Shown: piece after piece, positions 49,497 through 59,994 of the stretch
Layout: every line of letters starts with the position of its first letter
Position numbering within the stretch: position 1 is the first letter of the stretch
DNA from: Laguncularia racemosa
Taxonomy: Eukaryota; Streptophyta; Magnoliopsida; Myrtales; Combretaceae
Direction: 5' to 3'
NCBI GenBank assembly: GCA_037954665.1
Contig: JBBMOL010000009.1
Location: forward strand, 2,976,001-3,040,000
DNA length: 64,000 bases
Position numbers and translations under genes: made by a program
The notes under the pieces: model-generated
What the model saw: only the letters and a program-made list of their open reading frames with translations
What the model was told of the DNA's origin: nothing
Databases searched by the model: none

Positions 49497-51055
49497 TGAT
49501 CACTCGTGAAATGTATAAGTGAAACCGCTAGCAAGTATACTAGGTCGCAATCAAGTAATATATGATGAGTAGAGTATCGTTCCCTCGAGGACTAAAAAGA
49601 TTACCAAACCTATAATAGCTTATACTGATATTTAGGTAATTCAAACAGGAATCTTTTATATATTTAACTAAAGAGATTAAATTAAGTTCTATGCTAATGA
49701 GAATTATAAGATTTTTATAAATACTTTCAATTGAACAGCAGGAATTTAGAATTCACCCTAGTCATGCTAATCAAACTATCGTTAAGTTATTGAAATCAAC
49801 TTATATGTGGGTTAGTCACGTGAGTTCAACATTTTAAACCTCAAATCAATTAGTCCACTTTTGTATCTCTAATTAACAGAGGATTCTGATATACTCTCAT
49901 ACATTTTTCAATGCTATGATCGCCTTATGCCCTAATACAATTATCCCTAATCTCTTAGTGAATAATTAATTAGAACATAGCTTTAATCTCTATATGAACC
50001 CTAATTAAACCAATTAACGCCGCTTTCGCATTGTCTCATTAGTCTAATTAAGAATTCCTAACAAATCCTATCTCCACTTTCTTATTGATTGGATTTCTAA
50101 CAATCTAATCTTATCATAATTAAATTGAAATTATAGGAATTCACAACATGAATACTCCACATATATGTCAATCTCATAACCAAACTACACCGATCATTTT
50201 AGCAAACTAGGGCTTCATCCACTATTCCCACAAATGAAATTAGCCAGCCATATAATTGATAACAACAAGACAAAATTCAACGAAAAATGTTAAAGAATCC
50301 ATTAAAGACATAAAAACCAATTCACAGAAATGCAAAATATGATTAGGATAAGAAGTCACCAATATGTAGCAAATATGGAAATAAGATCCTAAAACAACTC
50401 TTCAGAGATTTCTGACTTGATCTCAATTGATGGAAGTACAATTGAATTCAATCTTCATTTCCCTTGTAAAAAGCTAAAATTTCTCAAAACAAAGTTCTCA
50501 AATATAAATTGTTCAAAGTCTCCTCTCCTTCCCCCGGTCGTGTTTTCTTTTTTTCTTTTTTTTCTCACCCCTCCTTTTATGCTCCGCAGAAACGTACAAA
50601 TTGCACAAGAATATGAAAAGTCGGCAGTCCACCACATGAGGCACGACCGTGTGTAATGTGGTTGTTACTGCGACCACATAAACCACGGCCGTGGGATAAC
50701 TCCATAAGCTTCTCGGCATTTTCTTCTTTCCTTCTTCTTTTAGGCACGGCCGTGGCTCAGGGGGTAAACACACCCACCACATGAAGAACGGCCGTGGGCT
50801 ATCCCCTTAAGCCTCTCGTCCTTTGTTTTTCTTTAATAGTTGTGGAAAGGAAAAACACTACATAAGGCACGACCATATCTCATCCCTTGCTTGTGATTTC
50901 TTCATGTTTTGCATCATGTACATCTTCAAGTCCATTAATCCCTAAGATATTAACATAAATGCAATTTACGTATCTTTTTATTGGAAATTTCTAATAATTG
51001 ACAATAATATATATACCAATCACAAGATACAACATGATAAAATATGCCTTTATCA
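49497..51055 (-). repeat. 5' LTR of the Athila-like element
   Basis: It is nearly identical to 43403-44962 and includes the same cacggccgtg palindromes (50684-50693 and 50745-50754). On the minus strand its 3' end is followed by the primer site. Two largely overlapping minus-strand ORFs around 50455-50782 cover the palindrome region and are not credible genes. Confidence 0.88.
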
Positions 51056-51291
51056 CTTAACTAGCACATGCTTGACCTCATGCTCACACTCATAACCTAA
51101 TTTCTTCTTCTTCTTTTTAAGTGACTTAGCCACCTAAGAAAATTCAGCACAACAATCTTGATATAATTTAATACTCAACTAAAAAAGGGAGTTTATTTTA
51201 TTTTAAAAAAAATCAAGAATACTCTTATAGTTTTTAACTTTTCTTTCTTTTTCTTTTCTTTTTGTTTTTTCAGTGTATTATGGTATTATAT

Positions 51292-51298
<7 letters not shown>

Positions 51299-51344
<46 letters not shown>
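51299..51344. repeat. (AT)n microsatellite
   Basis: An AT dinucleotide run of about 46 bp lies between the two Tat copies. Confidence 0.9.
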
Positions 51345-51347
<3 letters not shown>

Positions 51348-51414
51348 GCACTATTTCTTTTTTTGATAAATTTTAACAATTAATATTATTTCGAGCTTGG
51401 GGGGACGAGGGCCT

Positions 51415-51887
51415 TGTTGTGTTGAGATTTTCCAAGTGGCTAAATTACATGAAGGAAAGGAAAAAGTAGGCTATGGGACATGCCAGAGGTGGTTTTGGTG
51501 TGGCTACTTAAATGCTTGAGTTAGCATAAAGTTGGTAAGATAAAGTGTATAGAGAATGTATGTTAATTTAGAGAATGAAAAGTCCTTTACCTAGTAGTCT
51601 CAATCCCCATTTACGGTGCATTTGTGTTTGAGAGTCTTTCTAGATCTTATGGTGGGTGTATCTTTAATTGGCTTCTTTCCTTATCCATTTCACGTATTTC
51701 ATCCTTATCTAGTTTCAGGATATGCACGACTGATTTGAGCTTTAGATTGGGATATATTGGTTAGATCTTGATGCTTTTGTGTTGTGTTGATCAACAAGAG
51801 GTAGGTTTGGGCACATGGAGCTTGGATAAGGGTTTGAATAGGTAGGATTGGGCCATGGGGGTCCATATCTAAAAATTTCTATCAACA
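51415..51887 (-). repeat. 3' LTR of the inverted Tat element
   Basis: It starts (plus strand) TGTTGTGTTGAGATTTTCC and ends TTTCTATCAACA, the reverse complement of the LTR ends at 29789 and 32057. It is followed at 51888-51907 by tttattcccccactctcttt, the complement of a polypurine tract. At 473 bp it is close to the 496 bp of the uninterrupted 5' LTR at 30 kb. Confidence 0.8.
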
Positions 51888-52709
51888 TTTATTCCCCCAC
51901 TCTCTTTGATGAAGGATCAATAAGGAGAGTTGACGGTTATATGGATGCTTGAGGTGTCTATAGTGAGTTGGCATGCTTCGAGAGTGACCCACATTAGAAT
52001 GTACGAGCTCTTTATGGCCGTTCTGATCTCCTTATACTGCTAGGTGTAGAAGGGCTTAAAATATTACAGAGTAGTCGAGCAAGTGGATAACTTGAGCTAA
52101 GTTTCACCCAAACTAAGTGTTATCTAGAATGGATGCGTCTTCATGGATAGTCAAGCTATTGACTCGAGGTTGATGCTAGATGGGTAGAGTACTAAGCATT
52201 ATTACATTCATTCATACCAATTTAAGTTGTAGGAAGCTTGAGCTTCAAGGGTTAGCCACATGGAGAGTTCTGATCATTGTAGTGGCATATAATGTAAGGA
52301 GTTAGTGGCTTCTCGAGAAAGCATTAATTTGATTTGTCTTCTAGCATGTAAATATGAGTGCATTAAATGCCATGTACAACTGTCGATGCCTCATTGGATG
52401 GGTCTAGGTGAGAAAAAGCACAATTATTAAATTTGCACCGTCGATTCAAAATGTAGGCCATGCATCAAGATCAAACATTAGAGGACGTCTCATTGTGTCC
52501 ATTCAATAATTTCCACTGTGTTACTCGTACCTTTGCCTATTTATATGCATTGCTTGCATCATTATGACACTTTAGCCATATTCTTCCTTTGCGAGAAACT
52601 ATCTAGTTAAATTTCTTTCACTCTCTTTGTTCTTCAATTCCTTTGTTTCTTCTTTCCAAATTCAGCTCCTTATTTCTAAATTCAACTCTAGATTCGATTT
52701 CAAGTAAGT

Positions 52710-55492
52710 ATGACTTCTTCCTCTCGCACTCAGTATAATTAAGAAGAGATAAGCGTTCCACCTCCCTAGCAGCGGTGGAAGAGGCTCTCCAGCATAGCTT
52801 TAGCATAACTGATGAGTTTTGTAGAAGTTTAGATAGAGATATTGACATTGTAGCAGCCATCGCTCAAATCCTAAGGGACATATATGTTGATGACGGTGAG
52901 GAAGGTTGATCGATACTACCATTGTATTCATTGATCAAGGAAGGAAACACACTTAACGAGATTTGGAGCACCATATCGTACAAGGAATTGATGGAAGTGA
53001 GGAAGTACTTCCAACCATGACTACAAGGGTAGAAGATTGATAAACCTAAGCCAATGACTGAGTTACTCTGATGATTGGTTGTTGGTTTTACTTATATTTG
53101 AAGCACATGGAGTTCAGGCTCTAAGCTCCATTTATAAAGTTCTAAAAAGAATTTTTCAACTACCATTGAATTCACCAACCTAACTTATCCATAATGCCTG
53201 CATGTTGTTAATTGCCTTTGAGGTGTTATGTAAGCACTTGATGCTACGAGCTACTCCACAGCTCCTTCACTTCTATGGGATGAAGAGATCAAATGACAAT
53301 TGGTATTACTTTACCAATTGTTCGAGAAAGAAGCTATTTGTTGGGTTAGACTCTTTCATCTATGGATAGAAGAGTGAGTATTTAATGGTTTTATGTAATT
53401 TTGACTTAGACTATTGGATGAGCTGGGTTGAGCTAATTTGGGCCTCAACTATCTAATTGCTAGGTCCTAGTGACAAAACAGTGACTTATTAAACTCAGGT
53501 GTAAGTTGGAGAGACTATGGAACACTTAGAAGGTGGTAGATGAGCACCTTTATGATGGTAAGCTCTCCATTAGTGTAGCTCATGAGGGTGAAGGAGACTT
53601 TCCACTTATAGCATTAGATGTGTTGAAGTGGGTTGTAATGAGGAAGTTGTTCATCTGGTTTTGATGGGGCAATGGGTCTCTTTAAGAGCCCTTCAATTAG
53701 CATAGTAATTTTCTTCCTTGTTTTGTTACAATTCCTTACTACCTTTTGTTTCTTGGAGGTAAGTAGCTTTAAGAAGACTTCATTGCTAACTTGGTTACTA
53801 GTTATAAAGCCATTAATGTAACAAAGAAATCAAGAAGGGCACGCCCACTAATAACCAAGCCAAGTTGGCCCTCGGCACCTAAGCTGCACAAAGTTCCCCT
53901 AACAATTAGGGAAGGATAGAGGTCATTGGGTGCTATTATCTAATAGTAGGCCCTTGTTATTAGGCAAAGGGAGAAAGGGAAAGCGATGGTAGGAGTTGCG
54001 TAGCCTTCAAGAAAGAAATCTTAGGTCAAGGCTATGGGTAGAAAGCATGAGGAGGCTTAAGTTAGAGCTTGGGAGAACATTGTGTAGCTTGATATTGAGT
54101 CTAAGTTTGCTGAGTAGCTGATTTGCCAGTGGGGCACATGTCCCACTTTATTGATAGAGGAAAGGGTTGAGGAGACTACTTCCTCAGCTCCAAGGCTTCC
54201 CTCTCTATAGTGTAGAGGCCATGTCTTTTTCCCCCTTTAAAAGGTTTATAGCTCAGATATCGGGTTGAAAGATGGGAAGGTCGGCCAAGAAATCCTAAGA
54301 GGCTCTATATTACCTTGAGACAATGTGATGCTTAAGGGTAACCTTTATGGGATGCCCAAAATAGCATTGAAAGGCTCATTAGTGCAAAACTCTACGATGT
54401 AAGTATCCCTATCTTTACGCTTTCCCATTTATGTTAAACTGTCTTTTGACTAACTTTCCTTGTCTTTTGTTACAATTTACTTGCCACCTAATGAAATCAT
54501 TTAACATTTAGGGCATTAAAGTTGAGCAATTTGGAGAACTTAGGCCTGAGTATGAGGCTTTACTTTCTCAGCACCAATGACTATACGGTCTGTATAAGAA
54601 GCTTTTTAATGATGTACATTTCATGTTTTAGAAAGCGAAGGAAGCCGAGGAAGTGGCTAGGAAGGCTTAAGAGGAGGCCTATCATTAACTAGCCCAAATG
54701 GAGGAGGTCTATTAGAAGACCAAGGCTGAAGTTGGCATGTTAAGGGCATGAGTCAATGTGGAGGTCAAGGTCAATACTAATCTTGGCGTCAAGGTCATAG
54801 AGCTAGAGAGGTGAAACAAAGACCTTATGAAGGTGAAGATGCTTTCTGACCATCTTGATAGGGTAAGTAAGCAACTCAAGGTGGCGAGTAGGCAGCTCAA
54901 GACTTAGGAGGTGACCTATGCTAAGAGAGAGAATGGTCTTCAGGTAGAGATCCATCAATTGTGCATGTCGATTGAGATAAGGCTTGTCTCTTGGAGCTAA
55001 AGGGTGCTCGTGTTTCCATGGTGGATAGAGTAGCCTTAAAGAGATAGATCTTCGATAAGATTATAGCAAATAAGGAGTGGTCTGACATTTAGAAATGGAA
55101 GCTTATGGAAGGCATTCGATCAATTAGGTTAAAGATCTTGGAGGCACATCTAGATTAGGACCTTAGTTGCTTGGACTACTACGATGACCTAATGGAGCCT
55201 AAGGCATTTACTGAGGAAGGAATAGCTAAATACCAACCTATGATAGAAGAGGTGGTCGAAGGGCTAGGATTTAAGCTAAGGTAATGAGCAGAGCGAAGCT
55301 GAAGAGTAGGGCTATGATGATGAGCTAGGACTTGAAGGAGGATTTAGCCATGACCAAGCTAAAGATTTTCCCCTTCCTCCTCCAACTTCGAATCCTCTTA
55401 AAGACCTCTTGCCACACCTAGATGAGACAATTGCTGTTGTAGAGGTCGACAAGTTGATTGAGGCTTTAATCATCCCCTCCCTTATAGATTGA
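52710..55492 (+). pseudogene. Antisense additional ORF (aORF) of the inverted Tat element
   Basis: ATG at 52710 opens MTSSSRTQYN and stops soon after; the end VEVDKLIEALIIPSLID precedes TGA at 55490-55492. Between them, in shifting frames, are LPLYSLIKEGNTLNEIWSTI followed by KELMEVRKYFQP (about 52917-53018), a segment with LLHFYGMKRSNDNWYYFTN (about 53255-53320) like the YF-rich core of Transposase_28-type proteins, and a coiled-coil-like part (VGMLRA.VNVEVKVNTNLGVK, about 54730-54800). The same order occurs in the plus-strand element's antisense ORF. It is transcriptionally opposite to pol of its own element. It is not intact and its biochemical role is unknown. Confidence 0.7.
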
Positions 55493-56465
55493 TTGATATA
55501 GTTGTTATTTTCATTCTTACTTTCTAGACTTTTATTTTAAGGTTAGTATGTTGACTTCAAAAGTGTAGCTTGATAGATTGCTATTGTGATATCATTGATT
55601 TTGAGGAATTTGTTACTTTATTATTAAATATGCTTCTCCTTCCGTGCTTTACTTCGCTTTTATTACATTACTTGTGTATTATCATTTGTTATTTTATTGT
55701 TTATAAGAATGTTGAATGTTAAGGGCTCCTCAAACATCTGGACTCAAGTTTTGTCAATGAGTTATCTAATAGGTCAAAAAGTTAATTTTTTTTTACTGAA
55801 CTTGATCAAGTGGGGTACTCCAATTGTTTAATAGTGGTCTAAGAGCATAAGAGTCCATTTACCTCCTAAGAGGTTAGGACTTAACGTCAGCAAGAGTTCA
55901 TTTGTTTAAATATATCAAGAGTCCACTTACCTTTGAGAGGTTGGGATCGGATAGCTGTAGGAGTCCATTTACCTCAAATGAAGCTGGGACTTAGTATTTT
56001 TACAATCTTAAGAACATATGCATGTATTGAATAAATACAATTAAACTTATAAAGAGAAAGAATCGTACCATTCATTAAGTTTCCAAATCTATGTACATCT
56101 CATGAAAACTTAATCAAAATAAGGTCTTAGGTTATCAGCATTCCATGTTTGGGGAATGGGTTAACCATCTAGCCTTTCTAACCTTATGAGCTCCATTGCC
56201 CAAGTCTTTAACAACTCAATTTGGTGTGAGCTTTCCTTAACCTTCACAAGATTCAGTTGCTTTTAACTTTCTACACACTAGGTTGCTAGTAGGAAAACCT
56301 TATTTCTGACCTTCTTATCATAGTAATGGGTAATTCAATGTTATATGCCATTGCTCAAACTTTGGTAGTGTCTTGAATCTCTTCTATTGTGTCTAGATGG
56401 GCTTGGAGTTTGATCTGATTGATCGATAGGTCTAAACTTTAGGTCTTTATGTTAGGATGTTTTAA
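55493..56465 (-). other. Region between antisense ORF and integrase of the inverted Tat element
   Basis: It holds repeated agagtcca/gagaggttgg phrases (55849-55985), the counterpart of 37500-38239. Minus-strand 56460-56100 continues the decayed integrase C-terminus. No other gene is seen. Confidence 0.45.
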
Positions 56466-57116
56466 CTCAAATGGTAGGATGACTGTAGAGTTAGACATAA
56501 GTTTGAATGGAGTTTCTCCCATAGAAATCCTATGTGTGGTTTGGTACCCTCACAAGATCATTGAGAGCTCATCTGCCTACTCGTCATTAGCCTAGTTCAC
56601 CATCTTCTTAAGATAGTTAAGCACTATCATGTTTATAGCCTTGACTTGCCCATTGGACTAGGGGTGTGCTATCAAGGTATAATAGACTTGATATGGTGCT
56701 TGTCACAAAATTCTCTAAACTTTTGGTTAACAAATTATGTTCCATTATCTATTATGAATATATAAAGAACCTTGTACTTGCTGAGGATGTTGTTGAAGAT
56801 GAAGGCTTTAACACTCTTTTTTTGTAATCTTAGCTATGGCCTTATCTTTTATCCACTTGGTAAAATAATCAACAGTGTCAATTATGAATTGCCATTGATT
56901 GAAGGCTCAAGAAAATGGACCCAAAATGTCAACTCCCCACTAGGCAAAGGGTTAAGGACTGGTGAGAGAGTGGAGGTGTATGCTTTATTGGTGCATGTTT
57001 TTGGCATTGTACACATCTTCGCATGAGTTGCTTTAAGTCTTCCCTTATGGTTAGCCAATAGTAGCCAAGGCGAAGAGCTCGGACATAAAGTGCTATGCTC
57101 TTAATGTGGTTGGTAC
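56466..57116 (-). pseudogene. Integrase remnant of the inverted Tat element
   Basis: Minus-strand translation shows a VDYFTKWIKDKAIAKITKK core segment (about 56880-56820), a decayed DNG region (IHNR near 56757) and GETPFKLMSNS near 56520-56490. These match Ty3/gypsy integrase (VDYFTKW.EA.P...IT and GETPF.LVYG). It is cut at 57116 by the hAT insertion. Confidence 0.78.
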
Positions 57117-57577
57117 CATGGTTGTCAAAATCGCGATTTTACGTAGAATCGCCAGGGGGTTTGTAGAATTGGAACGTAGAAACGTAAGTGTTTACAACCT
57201 TTATAAAATAACCTTTAAAAATTAAAAATTTACTTATAATAGTCATTAAAAAATATGATGGATAATATAAATTAAAATTTTCAGTATAGATTTGGGTCAT
57301 AAATCACAATAAAAGTCATAATATAGATAATCAAGCATAAGTTGCATAATATAAATAGTCAACCAAAAGTCTCAATAAAAGTTATGAAATCATAAATCTT
57401 ATTACAAAACAAGAACTAAAATAAATCATCACAATTTCCACCATCTCTCTCATCCATATCATCATCATCATTTGCATCTTCATCATCTTCTTCTTCATCA
57501 ATGTCAATATCATCATGAGGTGTACTGCTACCAATGATTTCCATATCCTCTAATTCCAAATCTTTTGAAGTTCCTAT

Positions 57578-59990
57578 TTACATTTCAACTTCAACATTAT
57601 CAATATCATGAAGGTCCAACTCATTTGGGATTAGGGACTTACTTACAAGACTCTCCAAATTGATATAAGCACCAATTTCGTCCTCCTCCGCATCATCTTT
57701 ATCTTCATCCCTTGCACTTGGAAAGATATGCAACACACCTTGACCTTCATTCTCATTTGATGAGTCAAACACATTTTCTTCTTCAACTATCCATTCATCA
57801 TTAGATGAGAGATCTTCAACAGTGAAAGTAGAAGTGTCAGTGTCAGCAATGCATCTTTCTTTCCTATTTCTTAATTTCAAGTTATGCATTACAAAGACTA
57901 AATCATTCATCTTTTGTTGATGCAACCTATTCCTCTTTTTGGTATGGACTTGAAAATGAAAAAAAGGTTATACATAACTTTATAAGATTCATAATCTTAA
58001 CAAGTAATAATATATAAAATTGAATAAAAGAACTATTTGTATCGTACCATTTCAAACACACTCCAATTCCGCTCACAACCTGAAGAACTACAAGTTAAAC
58101 TTAAAACACGAATAGCAAACTTTTGTAGTTCTGGGCATTCATCTCCATATGAATCCCACCATTTAGCTAGAGCTTTTTTGTTTCTTGCTAACCTTGTAGC
58201 TTCAATGCCAAATAGTCAATTAGCATCTTTAAATCTTTAAAGCTGCATATCAATCTTACACCTTTCTGTTGGATTAGAAACCATACGCTCTATGCAACCA
58301 TATAATCCAATCTTAACATTGGCATCAACTTTAAAATCATCACTATAATGATAATGGGGATTCAAATAATAAGCTGTAGCATGTAATGGTCTATGAAGTT
58401 GAAGCTCCCATCTCTTATCAATAATCTTGAAGATAGGTTCATAACTACATTAAATAAATATGATTTCAATTTAGAAATGAAACTTTAAAATTAGCACTAA
58501 AGAAAAAAAATAATATATATTTATATATAGCTAACAAGTTGCGATATTATCTTTTCTTCACATTATGAAGTTTGCTTTAATTTTTTGCTTGGCACAATCC
58601 ATTTCTAGATAAATGAAACCCATAGCTGGTTGATCATCAGAATCCACTAATCTAAACACTTTAATAAAGGGAAATGCAACTTTAAGGCAAACGATAACAT
58701 TCTTCCAAAACCTACTATCCAAAACCACTTGTTGAATCCGCTTTCCATCACTTGTGGTCGAATACTTACATGATTTCCAATGACTAGAAGTGAACATCAT
58801 CATCAATGCACTTTTCAACTCACTAAGATAATCTAATGTCAAATATGAAGTGGCAAAACGAGTTGCACCAGGTCTAATAAAGTCCCTCCCTTTAGTGTAT
58901 CTTCTTAAAATTGAGATAAGTATAGTCTTGGAATAAATATATGTGGTAATTCGCCTTCCTTTTGCAATTGTCCATTGATGGATCTTTAAATTCTTCTCAA
59001 AGTCTTCCAAGATCAAATCAATGCAATGTGCAGCATAAGGTGTCTAATATAAACATTTTCTCTTCTCCATCAATTTTTCTCCTGCTACTTTATAATTTGC
59101 AGCATTATTTGTAATAACTTGTATAACATTTTCCTCTCCAACCTTCTCCACAATATCATCTAACATTGCCAAAACTTTGTCGGTTGTCTTGGATACATCA
59201 AAAGCATCTATAGATGATAAGAAGACCGTTCCTTTAAGGCTATTAACCAAGAAATTGCATATGGAACATCTCTTTCTATCAGTCCATGCATCAGACATAA
59301 TAGAGCGACCTGTTTTTTTCCCTTAAGCTTTGTAGTCATTAAGTAATTCCATTGTTCGAGCTACTTCTTTCTTCAAACAAGTCACCCTTAGCTCATGATA
59401 AGAAGGAGGTTTAAGCCCACATCCATATCGACCAACCACTTGAAGCATCTTGACAAACTCTAGATTTTTGACATAGTTAAATGGAATTGCACTAGTATAG
59501 AAAAAACGAGCAATTTGTTAGCTACATTCTTCTCTCAAATCTTTCTTCATGAATTGGTTAATTGTACCTTGGGTTGCCCGTGTTCCACTTTGACCATTTT
59601 TTTTTTGTTTCAGAAAGAAGTCCATGCAATTCCTTTCTTTTTTGTTTATCCTTGTTTGCTCCACCTCATCATCAGCATCATTAGAATCTTCAATGCCATG
59701 AATTTACTTTCTCTTCATTTTTGATAGTTTTGCTGCTTTTAGCAACATTGTTAACATTTCATTTTTTTACATCATCCGGGACACTGGTGCATGGCTCTAC
59801 ATCTTTACGCGTACACCCCAAGTTATTCTTGAACTATAAATGCCTCCACTAACAACTTTATCACAATACTTACATTTAACTTTTTTCCCATTTTATCTAC
59901 ATCAATTCCATGCTCCCAACCTACATTAGATCTACTTCTAAGTGAATTCTTCCTTTTGGAACTCTCTTTAGATGATTTGGAAGATGACAT
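57578..59990 (-). pseudogene. hAT transposase (BED - DUF659 - hAT C-terminal), nearly complete but broken
   Basis: On the minus strand ATG at 59990 opens MSSSKSSKESSKRKNSLRS. A BED-type zinc-finger start (VKCKYCDKVVSGGI, near 59885-59840) follows in another frame, implying a 1-nt loss in an A run. A segment with YGCGLKPPSYHELR (near 59430) and a stop near 59326 precede the DUF659 core SDAWTDRKRCSICNFLVNS (59298-59240) and VITNNAANYKVAG, where an expected catalytic D is N. Then come RRITTYIYSKT and PGATRFATSYLTL (59016-58558), LQLHRPLHATAYYLNP (near 58390), and the dimerisation domain with SSSGCERNWSVFE (near 58075) that keeps its glutamate. The acidic C-terminal tail is 57925-57578. AT-rich gaps near 58441-58557 and 57933-58050 look like introns. 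Confidence 0.85.
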
Positions 59991-59994
59991 TTTA

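Larger units (their letters stand above)
43403..51055 (-). mobile_element. Young non-autonomous Athila-like Ty3/gypsy element, gag-protease only (TSD CTTAA)
   Basis: Two LTRs of about 1.56 kb (43403-44962 and 49497-51055) flank a 4.5-kb interior. The 5-bp duplication CTTAA is perfect (43398-43402 and 51056-51060). Reading on the minus strand: 5' LTR, primer site (49490-49473), a single gag-protease frame (49263-46681), the conserved post-pol motif, a long untranslated part and a polypurine tract (44977-44963). No RT, RNase H or integrase is present, so it needs enzymes from another element. By eye the LTRs differ at roughly 18 sites, about 1 percent, so insertion was recent compared with everything around it. 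Confidence 0.88.
29789..51154 (+). mobile_element. Complete Tat-lineage Ty3/gypsy retrotransposon with three nested insertions (TSD ATCTT)
   Basis: The 5' LTR starts TGTTGATAGATCTTTTTGGG (29789) and the 3' LTR ends CAGCACAACA (51154). The flanks are ATCTT on both sides (29784-29788 and 51155-51159). The element carries, on the plus strand, gag, protease, RT, RNase H and integrase of the Tat type, then an extra ORF on the opposite strand before the 3' LTR, a layout known for Tat elements such as Grande. A polypurine tract (aaagagagtgggggtggg, about 43257-43274) precedes the 3' LTR. Removing the hAT at 30230-31994, the solo LTR at 38240-39788, the Athila-like element at 43403-51055 and their duplications leaves about 10.4 kb. 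All reading frames are broken, so it is dead. Confidence 0.85.
43278..51154 (+). repeat. 3' LTR of the Tat element (interrupted by the Athila-like element)
   Basis: Parts are 43278-43402 and 51061-51154, about 219 bp after removal of the nested element and one CTTAA. It starts TGTTGATAGAGC and ends TTCAGCACAACA, aligning with both ends of the 5' LTR. About 280 bp between ...CTCATGCT and CATAACCTAATTTC are absent, where the 5' LTR has its middle part. Confidence 0.8.
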
